Assembly: GCA_023213395.1 (NCBI GenBank)
Contig: CM041465.1
Location: 226,555,741 to 226,619,740 of the forward strand
Origin: Cycas panzhihuaensis
Taxonomy: Eukaryota > Cycadophyta
Reading direction: 5' to 3'
Length of the DNA stretch: 64,000 nucleotides
Position 1 is the first letter of the stretch; every line of letters starts with the position of its first letter. The notes beneath the pieces are model-generated. The model did no database searches, was not told the origin of the DNA, and saw only the letters and a list, made by a program, of their open reading frames with translations. Both the position numbers and the translations under genes were made by a program. Below, piece after piece: positions 1 through 12,060 of the stretch.

Positions 1-199
1 GATCCTCTGCCAGTCTGATGATGGCCTTTTGCTTTGGGCTTTAAGCTCACTAACTAATTACTAGATGACTTTAGCTAGGAATGAAATCTTCTAATGTATC
101 ACATTACATGGCTAGCATTCCATTAGATCAATCTTCCAATGTGTCATATCATGTGATTGACATTCTATTAGATCAATCCCTTCCTTAGTTAATTCCTCA

Positions 200-1340
200 T
201 TATTATAGTTAAAGTCCACCTCAACTGGCTAACTGTTTAGAATTTTAATAATTTCCTACTTAACTTTCTATGCAACAACTCTTCTCTTCTTTCATCTTCA
301 GGATTTACAAGCTTTTTAGGTTGCTGCGTTAGCTAGAGCTCTTCCTCTTTTATTTCCTTCTTAACTGATACATTGCCTACCTTATGCTTCCCTCTTCTAA
401 TCTCCTCCTTTTTGTTCTTTTCCTCTTTGGTTCTCTATTCATCATTCTTCCCTTAATTATTGGATAGCAAGGTCACCTCTTCCTACTATTGTTTTCACTT
501 TCTTCCTTTTGTTGGTGTTAGATAAAGGCTATTGGCTTAGCCTTTTCTTAAAAAATAATCCTTTACTTTATCTTGAATTTCGCTACACCAAAATTTTCTC
601 TATCTTATAAAGTAATTAATCCATCTAGTCATAATCAATTGTCCTAATTATACTATAGGTATCTCCAACTTAGGTAATTACAAGTATAACAATCCCTAGA
701 ATAGGCTTTGATGGTAAAAAACTATCAACTATAGGCTAGCTTTGATGTTATGTAATTTTTCTGCAAACTTACTTGAAAGAGATAAAGCCTATCACCACCC
801 GTAGAAGTATCAATCTTATCTTTGTGGATACATACAAATTTTTCTAGCTTAAAATTACTTGCGTAAAAAGAAAATGAACTACCAATGCCTGAGATCATCT
901 ACAATACCTGTGATACAAATACTAGATGTAGAAACATCTAATATTTTGCACCTAACTATTTTACTACTTGCTCCCATGAGATTCTCTTATCACTGGCCAC
1001 CTCCTCATCTAAATTAGATAACCTTGAAACTTGTGTAATAGCCTTCGCTAAAATATCCAAAAGATCCATTGGTGTACTATAAGTTGAATCATTGTGGGCA
1101 TAAACTCTTTAGCTACTAGAAATAAATTGGTTTGCACATATTGTGCAAATCTAGTCTCTATTAAATTCACTTTTCTTGCATCATCCTTTATCATATTATA
1201 CCAATCATTCTTAGTTTTTTCATCATCTACCTCTTAGAGATTAATCTAAATATCTCTAGTATTGTTCATCCTGATCCTCTAAAATTACTTCTAAAGTTTC
1301 CTAATTTCTACCTTCCACCCTTCTGCCCTATATCTTGTCA
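200..1340 (-). pseudogene. Decayed unassigned ORF downstream of the gypsy X integrase
   Basis: Reading the minus strand from about 1340 gives protein-like sequence broken by a few stops and one frame change. Recognisable stretches include KTKNDWYNMIKDDARKVN, STPMDLLDILAKAITQVS and NLDEEVASDKRISWEQVV. A clean run of about 50 codons lies at roughly 715-880, and weaker coding-like sequence continues to about 200. I recognise no family: it is not reverse transcriptase, integrase or RNase H. It lies on the same strand as, and downstream of, the gypsy X integrase, separated from it by the tandem array. An extra ORF of that retrotransposon is therefore the simplest reading. Several stops sit where Gln would fit (TAG for CAG). 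A fragment of an unrelated element is the alternative. Confidence 0.4.
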
Positions 1341-1659
1341 ACTATGCAAAACCACTATGATTTTAAATTATGGTTGCAATAACTAAGTTGCAACCCCAAC
1401 ATACCATATTTTCTCTCCTCCTATGCATCACAACTACCTGTCACCATATTTTCTCCTTTAATCATCTCAATTCATATGTTAATTAGATTGCCAATGATTT
1501 CTACCGAATAGTTGCTACCATTATTAACCATTTGTACCTCATTTTATTTTTACTTTTTCTTTATTTGACTTACTTAATATAATTGTCTTTCTTTTCACAT
1601 AACTTTTTATAATAATATTCTACTATTTATTTACAGTTGGTGCTATTCTTTGTTATGCC
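1341..1659. other. AT-rich spacer without a recognised gene
   Basis: I see no open frame, LTR or domain here. Scattered GTTGCAA words near 1370-1395 look like outliers of the tandem array that follows. Confidence 0.3.
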
Positions 1660-3270
1660 TCCCTATAACCTTTTTCTATTCTCTATTACATCTGGTTATA
1701 GTCTTTTCCTTTCCTTACTCATGCCTAGTTACATTCTTTTATTCTTTCTAATTACACCTAGTTACAATCCTTAATTACACTTGGTTGCAATCCTTAACTC
1801 CTCCTGGTTGCACCTGGTTATAATCCTTTACTTCCATTGGTTGTGTCTAGTTCTAATCCTTAACTCCTCTTCTTAGTTATAATCCTTTACTTCCCTTGGT
1901 TACATCTAGTTACAATCCTTTACTTTTTTTAGTTTACAATCCTTTACCTTTCTCAGTTGCACCTAGTTGTAATCCTTAATTTTCTTATATCTTTTACTCT
2001 TCTAGTTGTAATCCTTTACTTCCCTTGAATGTAACTAGTTATGATCCTTTACTTTTCTTATTTTATGCTTAGTTGTGATCCTTTACCTTTCTTGGTTGCA
2101 CCTAGTTGTAATCCTTTCCTTTTACTTTATTAGTTACATCCTCCTACATCCTATGTTACAACTATTTTACTCCCTTGGTTGTAACATTTTACATCTCAGG
2201 TTACAACCATTTTACTTCTTCAGTTACAATCACTTCATCACCCATGTTGTAACCATTTTACCTCTTTGATTATAACCTTTTGCTTCTAGGTTACAACATA
2301 TTTACTTTCTAGGTTGCAACCACTTTACTTATCCAGTTGTAACATTTTACATCCCAGGTTGTAACTACTTTACTTCTCTAGTTGTAATCTTTTGCATCCT
2401 AGGTTGTAATAAAACCACTTTGCTAACCAATTTACTTCCTAGGTTGTAACCTTCTATGTCTTGAGTTATAACTACTTTGCTTCTTGGTTACAACCTTTTG
2501 CATCCTAGGTTACAACCACTATATCTCCTTGGTTGCAACCTTCTATGTCCTAGGTTGCAACTTCTTTGCTTCTCTAGTTACAACCTTTCATATCTGATTT
2601 GTAACTACTTTGCTTCTTGGTTGCAACTTTTTGCATCCTAAATTGCAACCTCTTTACCTCCTTAGTTATAACCTTATATATTCAGGGTTATAACTGCTTT
2701 ACTTCTCTAGTTACAATCTTCTATGTCTCAGGTTGTAATCGCTTTACTTCTTTGGTTATAACCTTCTGCATCCCTAGTTATAACCACTTTGCCCCCTTAG
2801 TTATAGCTTTATATGTCTAGGTTATAACTACTTTACCTTCTTGGTTATAAACTTTCGCATCTCAGGTTATAACCATTTTGCTCTCCTAGTTGCAACCTTC
2901 TATGTCTCGTGTTACAACTACTTTACTTCTTGGGTTGCAACCTTCTATATCTAGATTGCAACCACTTTTCTCCCTTGGTTGCAACTGTCTGCATCTTGAG
3001 TCCTAAATTATAAGTGATTTTCTATTTTGCTCCCATGATGGCAACCTTCTATGTCCCAAGTTATAACGACTTTGCTTCTCTAGCTTCTTTGGTTATAACC
3101 TTCTGTGTCCCAAGTTGCAACCACTTTGCTCCCCTGGTTGTAACTTTTTGCATCCAGGTTGTAACCACTTTACCTTCTTAGTTATAATATTTTATATCCC
3201 AAGTTACAACCACTTTGCTCTCCTAGTTGTAACATTCTATGTCCTGGGTTGCAACCATTTTACATCATTA
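1660..3270. repeat. Degenerate minisatellite-like tandem array, ~46-bp dimeric unit
   Basis: The core word GTTRYAAC recurs about every 22-24 bases for some 1.6 kb. Two half-units tend to alternate: one with a tail like CTTCTATGTCCTAG, the other like CACTTTGCTTCTCTA. The full period is therefore about 45-46 bp. The array is strongest at 2280-3270 and more degenerate before 2280. The open frames inside it come from the repeat and are not genes. It lies between the gypsy X integrase and the decayed downstream ORF, so in element terms it is in the 3' region. Tandem arrays in the 3' untranslated region of plant gypsy elements are known, notably in the Tat/Ogre group. Confidence 0.8.
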
Positions 3271-3369
3271 CTTAATTCCTTAAAATTTCATAATTTGAAA
3301 TCATTGAGGAAAATTTACTCCCATAGTTTTTGTTCTGCCCTATTTTTATTTTTACTTATCATATATTAT

Positions 3370-4363
3370 TTCAATCAACTAGTTTCTCAAGTAGTGTTCT
3401 ATCAAGTTGTTGTAGTTATACTACTCTATTATGTTGAATTTGGTTCACCTTGTATAGATCAATCCATTATAGTTTTAACTTTCATAGCTTTATACAAAAT
3501 TTACTATCATATAGAAGTATGAGATCTCCTTCTTAAAACTGTGGGACTTTGAAGTATTGATCATATTATACTTTTCATCTCTTCTTTTCTACTTTTAATT
3601 CCCATAAAGCCCTTATCCATTTTTCATCTAATTTCATTAAATCTAAGAATCATTAGTCTCATACATCATCTTCTAATAGCCATAGTTGAGGTGCCACTCA
3701 CAAAATTTTCATCTAAAATTTTTGACGAAGTATAGTCTCTAATCCATAGACCAACTGAAATGGAGTTTTCTTATAGGGTCTTTTTATTGTTGTCCCATTA
3801 GCCTATAGAATAGAATGAAGATGCTTTGCTCAATTTGTTCATCCTTGATTATAAATTTTAGATAATGCTAATTTTAAAATTTTATTTATGCTCTCCACTT
3901 ACTCATTTGCTCGTGGATAATATGGAGAAGACTTTGAATACTAAATTAAGAATTCTTATGTAAGATGCATTATTGTTTAATTGAGAAAGCTACTTTATTG
4001 ATTAGAAATAATTTCAAATAGGTAGCCAAATTGGATGATTATTATTTCATATAAAATTTGGGTTATACTCTGAGTATCACATGTTCTCATCGCTTTTATT
4101 TTAGTCTATTTAAAAAAAAAAATAGTGGCTACTAGAATATACCTTGTATTGATATGCTTAACTAGTGGACTAATATGTATGACAAAATCCAATCCCTATT
4201 TTTTAAATAGAGCTTGGGCCAATATAGGACATAAGGACATAAAATGATTCTTTACCAGCTTCTCTACTTGCTACCATGAGTTATAACTACGGATCCATTT
4301 TTATACATCTTCAAAAATCATGGGCCACTAGAGTCCTACCAATCATTTTTTTTTATTTGCAGA
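3370..4363 (-). pseudogene. Ty3/gypsy integrase fragment (gypsy X), 5' part missing
   Basis: Minus-strand translation followed through stops gives an integrase. Near 4290-4360 is the region after the zinc finger. The first catalytic Asp is in GLDFV-like sequence near 4180. A second motif ISNQ.SSF lies near 3985, with Asn where the catalytic Asp is expected. YYPRANE near 3910 is followed by VESINKILKLAL with the catalytic Glu. The C-terminal half holds a KWIRALWELKV block near 3600, EGDLILLYDS near 3495 and a terminal fold around 3380-3440. No chromodomain follows. The fragment is cut at 4363 by the copia 1 LTR. It pairs with the gypsy gag at 23940-25000 on the other side of that insertion, but the protease, RT and RNase H expected between them are absent from the window. 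Confidence 0.75.
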
Positions 4364-4654
4364 TGTTAGACTAAGGAGTAGAGCATGTTGAATATAAAGT
4401 CATATTTCCATCATTTGTATTCTATTGATTATTTGGTAGTGTTAAAAACACTAAGGATGTATTCCCCTCAAATATATAGTTTAGGGAGGCAATGGACCAC
4501 CTCAGCCTAACATAGTAATAAATAATTAAAAAATAAATAAAATAATGCACAATACATACCCAGTCAATTATTAGTGGCTGCGTGGTGGCTTAAGGTGCCT
4601 TTTGGGGGCCTGAGAATGGTTATGTATAACTCAACAATGGTCATTATCTCAACA
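4364..4654 (-). repeat. Copia 1 3' LTR
   Basis: On the plus strand it starts TGTTAGACTAAGG and ends ATCTCAACA, so in element orientation it is TG..CA. About 185 bp match the 5' LTR copy at 17351-17474 plus 23865-23935, including the shared words GTGTTAAAAACACTA and CCCCTCAAATATAT. The inner end is set by the polypurine tract beside it. Confidence 0.75.
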
Positions 4655-4668
4655 TTCTCCTCCATAAT
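4655..4668 (-). other. Copia 1 polypurine tract
   Basis: The minus strand reads ATTATGGAGGAGAA directly before the LTR start TGTTGAGATAATG. This is the usual copia arrangement for priming plus-strand DNA synthesis. Confidence 0.7.
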
Positions 4669-4789
4669 ATCCATTGTATAGAACTCCAAGTTTATCTCTA
4701 AATTTGTGAAACTTGATCTTTCCCAATGGATTTGTGAATATATTAGTTGTTTGATATTTAGTGCTACAATATACCAACTCAATCTCACT

Positions 4790-6100
4790 TGCTTGAACTA
4801 ATTCTCAAATGAAATAATGTTGAGTTTTAATATGCTTGGTTCTGCTACGAAATATTAGATTCTAAGTCATCTAAATAGTTCTTTGATTATCATACCAAAT
4901 TTTAGTTGGTCATTTTTATTCCATCTAAAAGTCTTGTAGGAGTCATCATAACCATACAGTTTCATATACACTTGAAACTACTATTTTATATTCTACTTCT
5001 GCTATAGATAGGGAAATAGTATTATGTTTCTTGGTGCTCTATGCTATAGCTACTAAACCTAAACTAAAAATGTAACCTAAAGTGGATTTCCTATCATCAA
5101 TGTCACCTGCCCAATTTGAATCTATATACTTAATCAATCTAAAATTCAGTGAAGATTTATAATGTAACCCATATTCTATTATATCTTTTAGGTATCGTGG
5201 AATCCTTTTTGCTACTTGACAATGAGTAGTCTTAGGATCTTAAATAAATCTAGATACTACATTAACCGTATGTATAATATCTAGTCCTATTAAAGTTAAA
5301 TAGATCAAATTGCTAATTAATTATCTATAGAGTATGGGATCCATAGGTGCAGAATCATCAAGTTTTGATATCTTGATCCCATCTTCAATAGGAGTTGTTA
5401 GAGGTTTATAATCATTCATGTTGAACATTTGAAGTAAGTCCAAGGTGTACTTCCTTTGAGAAAGAAAGATACTATCTTTATCTTGTTGTACTTCTAAACC
5501 TAAGAAGTAATGCATTAAACCTAAATCTATCATCTCAAACTCCTTACACATAGCTTCCTTAAATTTTTGTAAAAGATGGGAGTCATTTCTAGTATAGGTA
5601 AGATCATCTACATAAAGTCCCACTATTAGAATGAAGTCTCCCTTGATCTTGATATATAAGTTTGGATTTGATTGAGATCTTTTGAATCCTTAATCTTTAA
5701 AATATTTATCGATTTAAGAATACCAAGCCCTAGGAGCTTGCTTTAATCCATAATGTGCCTTTTTAAACTTATACACTTTGTCTTCTTATCCCTTGACTTC
5801 AAAACCTTAGGGTTGAAAGACATAGATATCTTCTTCAATGTACCCATTAAGAAATATACTTTTAACGTCCATTTGGTAAACATCCCATCCTATTTGTATA
5901 ACCAAACTCATCATGATGCAAATAGTTTCCATATATGTAATAAGGATAATTATTTTACAATAATCAATAACTTCTCTTTAGGCATAGTCTTTTGCTACCA
6001 ACCTAGCTTTATGTTTATCAATTAATCCATTAGATCAAAAATTGGTTTTGTAAACCCACTTGGTACCAATAGTCTTTTTGTTGGAAGGAAGGTCAACCAA
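4790..6100 (-). pseudogene. Copia 1 reverse transcriptase and RNase H, decayed
   Basis: The RT core retains YVDD in GLYVDDLTYTRND (codons at 5603-5614), followed by FEMIDLGLMHYFLGLEV and QRKYTLDLLQMFNM. Further downstream (5020-5110) is the copia RNase H hallmark DSNWAGDIDDRKST, then an AEVEYK-like block near 4990 and a degenerate tail ending close to the polypurine tract. About 100 codons are open at 5321-5623; elsewhere stops and frameshifts interrupt it. In the intact element this enzyme copies the RNA inside the virus-like particle and removes the RNA strand. It is non-functional here. Confidence 0.85.
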
Positions 6101-7511
6101 TTCCTAAGTATCATTTTTTACTATGGAGTTATATTCTTCATTGCTTTTCTCCAAGTATCATGTATATTGGCCTCATCAAAAGTATGAGGCTCATGGGTCT
6201 TTATAATTTGACTCATAAGGGTAAAATTCACCCTATGAGCGTGAGTAAATCTTTAATTGTAGTCATTATCTAAGATGTTATCCATATCATAGTTCCTTTT
6301 AACCCATTTAGGTAATCTTTGTGGTGGAGGTTGAGAAGAGGTTCTCTCCCCACATTATATATCAATAGTCTATCTTGATTCCTAACTAGGTGACACATAT
6401 TTGGACCTAGTAGTGGAATCAAGATTTATCACAATACTATTTCCTTTATTTTGATCATAATTAATGTGATAGTAATTATCTCTTTAGAATTTGACATCTC
6501 TACTCACCATGACTTTTCAAGATTTAGGATCATAGACCTTATAAGATTTGGAGGTATCACTATACCCAATGAATATACATTTAGTGCTATGATCATATAG
6601 CTTAGACCTTCTTTGTTTAGGAATATGAGCATAGGCTAAGCATCCAAAAACTCTTAAATAGTGGATACTAGGTCTGTATCCAATCCAAGCTTCTTTAGAA
6701 GTCTTTTACTTAAGTTTTCTGGTGGTACACCTATTGAGTAAATAAATAGTAGTATGAAATGCTTCAGCCTAAAATTCATATCCTAATCTTTTGTCTTTTA
6801 ACATGTACCTAGCCATCTCGACTATGGTGCAATTCTTTCTTTCAGCTACACTATTTTGTTAGGGGGTGTAGGAATTTGTAAATTGTCTTCTTATTCTATG
6901 ATATACATAATGGGCCTTAAACTCATTTGAGATGAACTCTCCCTTATTATCTAATTTTAGGGAGAGGATTTTATATCTACTTTGTCTCTCCATATAGGTT
7001 TTGAAGTTGACAAAGTATTAGAATGCATCTAACTTAAACTTTAGGAAATAAACCCAAGTTTTTCTTATAAAATCATAAATAAATGTGATGAAATATCTAG
7101 CTCCTGCCAATAAGGGAACATCCATGGGGCCACAAATATCTATGTAGACTAGTTGGAGAGGTCCATTTTCTCTATAGCTACTATTTGAAAAACTTTCTCT
7201 ATGTTCTTTTCCAAGGGGTACCTTTCACAAATATTTTTATCCACTTCAATGTGTAGTAACCCATCAACTATATCCATCTTCTTCATTAGTTTTGGACTAC
7301 TATAATTTAAGTGACCAAATCTCTTATGCCACATGTCATTGCTAAGCTTGATTATTGTTCTCAATACATAAGTGTTAAAAGGAGTAAGTACGAGCTTGGA
7401 AAGTCTGTCCTTGGTTGTTTTTCTCCTAGCAACTACCACTTTATTCTTTCTTTCATCTTTTATGGTGCATTCTCTATTGTCAAATATGACTTTATAATCC
7501 TGGCCCATCAT
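6101..7511 (-). pseudogene. Copia 1 integrase with GAG-pre-integrase domain, decayed
   Basis: The GAG-pre-integrase zinc region is readable at 7149-7511 (MWHKRFGHLNYSSPKLM, then a Cys motif). The integrase core follows: a FITFIYDF motif near 7090, LDNKGEFISNEF near 6945 with Asp retained, and VAERKNCTIVEMARYML near 6830 with Glu. The conserved LRVFGCLAYAHIPK motif is near 6645 and FIGYS nearby. The region before RT shows the usual acidic linker. Multiple stops interrupt the frame. Its role was insertion of the element's cDNA. Confidence 0.8.
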
Positions 7512-8894
7512 CTGTCCTACTAATAAAAGGTTTTTCTTTAAGGTTGGGACATAAAGTACATCATCAAGATATTGGGTTAATCCTGATTCTATTTGTAGAA
7601 TTACATTACCCTTTCCAATGAACTCATAAAAGGTTTCATCACCAAATATAATGGACCCCTTTTAAGTTCTATCCATGGTTTAGAATATATATTATTTTTG
7701 GGTCATATGGGTGGAACGATATAAATCTATACAGCAACTATCATCTTCTTACTCTTGAGCAATAAAACTAGATAGAAAGAGTTGATTGTTCTCCTTTGCT
7801 TCCACAACTATATTAGCACTTCCATTAGTTGGTGGACCATGTTTAGCAAAACATTTATCTTCCATGTGACTAGCGTGATTGCTTAATATATAATAAAGTG
7901 AATCTCTGCTTCTAAAGCTAAGACTTCAACTGTGAGGATAGGACCTATCAATACAGGATGGCCTTCCTCTTTCTATAAATGGGGCTTGATTATTATTGGG
8001 ATAATTAAGATTAGTCCTTTAAGATTGTATATCCTCTCAATAATTAGGGTAATATTTATTTATCCTATGATTACTTTCTTGACTTTAGTATCTACTATGG
8101 CTAGTGTTCCTTTGATTTACTCCTTGTTGTCTTTAATGTGGAGCTTAATACTTTGGTTATTTTTCTTGGTGTATTTCTTATCTAGGGTTTCTATTTCTTT
8201 TTTTTTGGGATTGGTCCCTAGATTTAGAGGTACTAGCTTGGGAATTTGATTATATCCTTGCTTTGGTTATAAAGGCATATTCAAGTAATTCATTTGTATT
8301 TTATTGTTCCTCAACTACCATTAATAGGGTACTTAGTTGTTCTGTTTTCAATGTACTCAAGTCCTTTAATACTCTAATACTAGTTGCCACTATTTCAAAT
8401 CTTTTCACTACATTAATACATCTCAGGATTCGTTCAACCACTCTTTGTTCAATTAATGTATCCCCAAGTGATCTCATTTGATTAGTAATATCTTGCACCT
8501 TGGTCATGAATTCAGTTACTGATTCATTAGGTGTCATCCTAAGATTTTTAAATTTTCTTCTTGGTGTTTATAATTTAGGTGAAGTAACCCATTCATAGAT
8601 TAGTTGTAAGGTGTCTCAAGCTTCTTTAGATTTTGATGACTCACTTACTGTAGGAAATATACGGTCTTCAAGTACACAAACTATCAATGAAAGTGCCTCA
8701 TTATCCTTCTTGACATTTTCTTTGTAAGTTAGTTTCTCAAGATCTATTAGATTTTGTCCTAATTTTGTATATCCTATTATCACAATATCCCACATATTAT
8801 TAGCTATGAGGATGGGTCCTATCCTCCTGCTCCAATTTCAAAAATTAGAACCATCAAACTTCTGGATGATCATATTGCTAAAGTCGCTTGCCAT
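7512..8894 (-). pseudogene. Copia 1 gag and protease region, decayed
   Basis: The gag start is best placed at the ATG at 8894-8892, followed by SDFSNMIIQKFDGSNF, a typical copia gag N-terminus. The UBN2-type gag core continues to about 8300: MTPNESVTEFMTKVQDI, then MRSLGDTLIEQRVVERIL, which is open for 78 codons. A zinc knuckle and protease are expected at about 7600-7900, but that part is too eroded for me to show the active site. Trp at the first gag motif is replaced by a stop. Confidence 0.75.
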
Positions 8895-10116
8895 TGTTTC
8901 TAAACTAAGGTTTTGATAAATGTCCTTTCGATAAGAATACTCTTAAAAAATAATTTTCTAAATAAAATTTTAAAATTATCCTAAAAATAAAGTTTTATAG
9001 TTATTTCTAAATGTTTAATAAGTGTCTTAGTCCCTAAAAAAGTTTCTAGGCTCTAAATTTAAGTGTCTCTAAGGGAAGCCTTCAGTTGTTATCTTGTCTA
9101 GTGGCATTTGCCTATAAGTGGCAAACTAAGGACCCAATATACCAGTATGTGAGCTCTTAGCTCGATATACCTTAGTACATAGGCCACTAAGAAGGTGCTA
9201 AGACCCCCATAATTTGTGTGTCTACTTTCATCAATCTTATACCTAACGACATATCTAACGGTGATGACTTTGCTAAGTAAGGCACTCACCCTCTCTAGGT
9301 CTAACCTTGGTCTCCAAACTCCACAAATAGATGGGTTCTTCACCTCAACCTCCCACCTAATACACCTGATAACCAGTGATGTTCCTCATCTAATATAAGT
9401 AGGCCAAAAGTGTATGCATGGTGGTAACTTCAGGGGTTCTAATCGTTCCCCTTGTAAGGTTAGAAATAAAGTGGTTGATTCAGTTGATTATCTTTTTAAT
9501 GTAAGAAAAATAAGTATTAAATATGGTCTTGCTTAGATAACAAAGGGTTCTTTTTAATATCAAGAAATAAAATAACTTTAATAAGAAAGACTAAATACTT
9601 TTTCAAATGAAAATGATAAATAATACTCTTAAATCATTTTCATTATGAAGAATGAAGTAAAAGATCAAAATATTTCTTCTTAATAAAGTAATATAAATGC
9701 AAATATATAAACTACTATCTTTCAACTTGAAAATGCTTCTTGAATAATAATATAAACAACTTTGTTTAAAATAAAACTATATGCACCTTTTCTTAAAGGA
9801 ATTAATGAATCAGTGAGGAGCTAAGACTATAAGCCAAAAAAATGAAGCTTTAAATATCCAAATCCCTTTTAAACAAGATAGTTAAATGATTCTTGGAGAG
9901 TGCAAGATAAGCAATCCTTTTGAAAAATAAAGACCAAAGTTTAACTTGTAATCTTTTCAAGCAATGATGAATATAAGAGACTTTAAAATAAAGAACTATG
10001 ATGTATGTATATAAATAAATATAATGGGATACTTAAATAAAATAAGTTTTAAAAGCTTAAAAAATCCAAAAAAAAAAAAAGGGATACCTTACAACTATGT
10101 AATGAAATGTACTTAT
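8895..10116 (-). other. Copia 1 5' leader, gag-proximal part
   Basis: There is no coding region. The block at about 9098-9470 is homologous to 28570-28990 in copia 2: shared words include CAGTATGTGAG, TATACCTTAGTACAT, CTAATACACCTGATA and GTGGTAACTTCA. This shows the two copia elements belong to one family or sister families. The rest is AT-rich with A-runs (for example 10068-10080). Confidence 0.6.
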
Positions 10117-10517
10117 TGAAGAGGAAATATAATCACAGAAGTAATGTGATAATAGAACTCTAAACTATGCAAAGAACAAATAACATAAAAAAATCAAGCA
10201 CTCAATAAAGAACACAAGAGATTTAGGTTTAAGCATAGACCTTTTATTAATTTGAGTAATAACTATAGAATTACAGAGATGAATAAACCCCAACTCTTCT
10301 CCTTGACTCATCTATTTCTATATCATGTTACATGTGTCGTCACATAAGAAGATATAGATATAACATTACAAGATACCACCTTGTGGTTTTACAATACAAT
10401 GAGCATAAATCATGGGCCAATAAAAGACCCCCATAAGACACCCAAAATCCCATAAAGAGGCTTGGGTATAATGCTTATACCCATATAACACTTGTAAAGT
10501 GTTCAACATATCTAACA
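10117..10517 (-). repeat. Copia 3 3' LTR
   Basis: 401 bp; plus strand TGAAGAGGAAATAT to CATATCTAACA, TG..CA on either strand. It is homologous throughout to 14623-15118 except for the GC-rich block missing here. A short host-like tail and the TSD adjoin it. Confidence 0.9.
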
Positions 10518-10530
10518 ATCTCCCACTTGT
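10518..10530 (-). other. Copia 3 polypurine tract
   Basis: The minus strand reads ACAAGTGGGAGAT immediately before the LTR start TGTTAGATATG. This matches the common plant copia form GTGGGAGAT-TGTTAG. Confidence 0.8.
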
Positions 10531-10539
10531 TAAACACTT

Positions 10540-12060
10540 TAGAAGAAAACCTGCATACACAACTACTAAATGCCAAAATAAAAAAACACCCATTGCAATT
10601 CTACACCATCTAATTTTTTTTGTACTAACAATCTTAGTCAATGAGTTTATAATATTCTCTTGTGTAGTAATCTTCTACAAATCCACCTTATGATATTAAA
10701 CCATTTCTCTCACAAAATAGAACTACACATCAGTATGTTTTAACCGAGCATGAAAAATATGATTCTTTGCTAGGTAAATTACACTTAGACTATTACAATC
10801 TATCCTCATAGCATCCTGCTTAAAGCCAATATCTATGCATAATCTCTATAACTAAACTGCTTCCTTACACACATGAGTAGTTACCATATACCCTACTTTT
10901 ATGCTAAAAAGTGCTACAACTTGTTGTCTTTTACTCATTCAGTTGACTGTACCACCACAAAGGGTAAAAGCATACCTACTTGTAGATTTTCTGATGTCAA
11001 GATCTCCAACCTAAATAACATCATCAAAACCTCTCAGGTTCACTATTCTACTCTCCATGGGATCTCCTTGATAGAAAATTTCATGATCTAATGTACCTCG
11101 TAGATACTTGAAAATCTTTTTCACAGCCACCCAATGCTCCCTGCTTGGGTTTAACATATACCTGTTAACTACTCCTATTGCATGGTTAATGTCTGGTTGA
11201 GTGTAAACCATCACATATATCAGGCTACTAACATCACTAGCATAAAGGGCAAATGCCATCTCTTCAACTTCTTGATGAGTCTTTGGGTATTGGTCAACTG
11301 ATAATTTTAAACCAACAGGAAGAGGAATATTAATTGGTTTACTATCTTGCAACCTGAACTGTTGCAATATTATCTCAATGTACCCTCTTTGGCTAAGCCA
11401 AATCTTCATATTTCTCTTATCCCTTTTAATCTCAATACCCAAAATAAAATATGTAGCACTAAGGTCCTTCATCTCAAAGTGAGATGCTAGTTGGTCTTTC
11501 ACAAGTTGGTTCATTTCTTTATTATTATCAACTAAAAGGATGTCATCAACATCTAAAGCTAGAATAACAAAATGATCACCAACCTACCTATAATAAACAC
11601 AATAATCTACTTTGCTATACATAAAGCCACTCACCAACATATGTAAATTAAACCTTTAATACCACATCCTTGGTAATTGTTTCAAGTCGTATAATGACTT
11701 CTTCAACCTACATACCATATTCTCCTTCCCTACAACTTCAAACCCTTCAGGCTGCAACATATAAATTTCTTCCTTGAGGTCACTGTAAAGAAATGTAGTC
11801 GTCACATCCATTTGATCCATCTCAAGGTCATAAGAAATTGCTACAACCAACAAAAATCTAATTAAAGTAACTTTTACAATAGGAGAACTTACCTCACCAA
11901 AATATATTCCCTTGACCTGGGAATATCTCTTTACTACCAAGTGAGCCTTGTACATTTCCACAGTACCATTTACCTGAAACTTCTTCTTGAAGATCCATTT
12001 ATTATCAATAGCTTTTTTACCTTTAGGAAGATCTACCAAATCTCACATATTATTTTTGTC
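10540..12060 (-). pseudogene. Copia 3 reverse transcriptase and RNase H, decayed
   Basis: RT begins with the NKWIFKKKFQVNG and YKAHLVVKRYSQVKGI blocks (near 11930-12010). MDQMDVTTTFLYSDLKEEIYM and QPEGFEVVGKE follow near 11750-11830. The catalytic motif is DVDD (11542-11553) in place of YVDD. The C-terminal thumb has SLIYVMVYTQPDINHAIGVV and REHWVAVKKIFKYLRGT at 11100-11230. RNase H remains as VGDLDIRKST near 10990, an ATTH-like block near 10880 and AKNHIFHARLKHTDVQFYF near 10750. Frames are open at 11011-11514 and 11656-12039 but separated by stops and shifts. Confidence 0.88.

Noticed and set aside
1660-3270. Looks like a CRISPR array or a repeat-protein gene
   Set aside because: There are no unique spacers of fixed length; units are degenerate and adjacent. 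Open frames at 2075-2269, 2617-2820 and 3115-3522 are by-products of a repeat without frequent stops. The sequence context is a plant retrotransposon.
3115-3522. 135-codon plus-strand open frame
   Set aside because: It spans the end of the tandem array and the antisense of the gypsy X integrase C-terminus, which has real motifs on the minus strand.
7932-8249. 105-codon hydrophobic plus-strand frame resembling a membrane protein
   Set aside because: Antisense to copia 1 gag/protease; hydrophobicity follows from AT-rich antisense codons.
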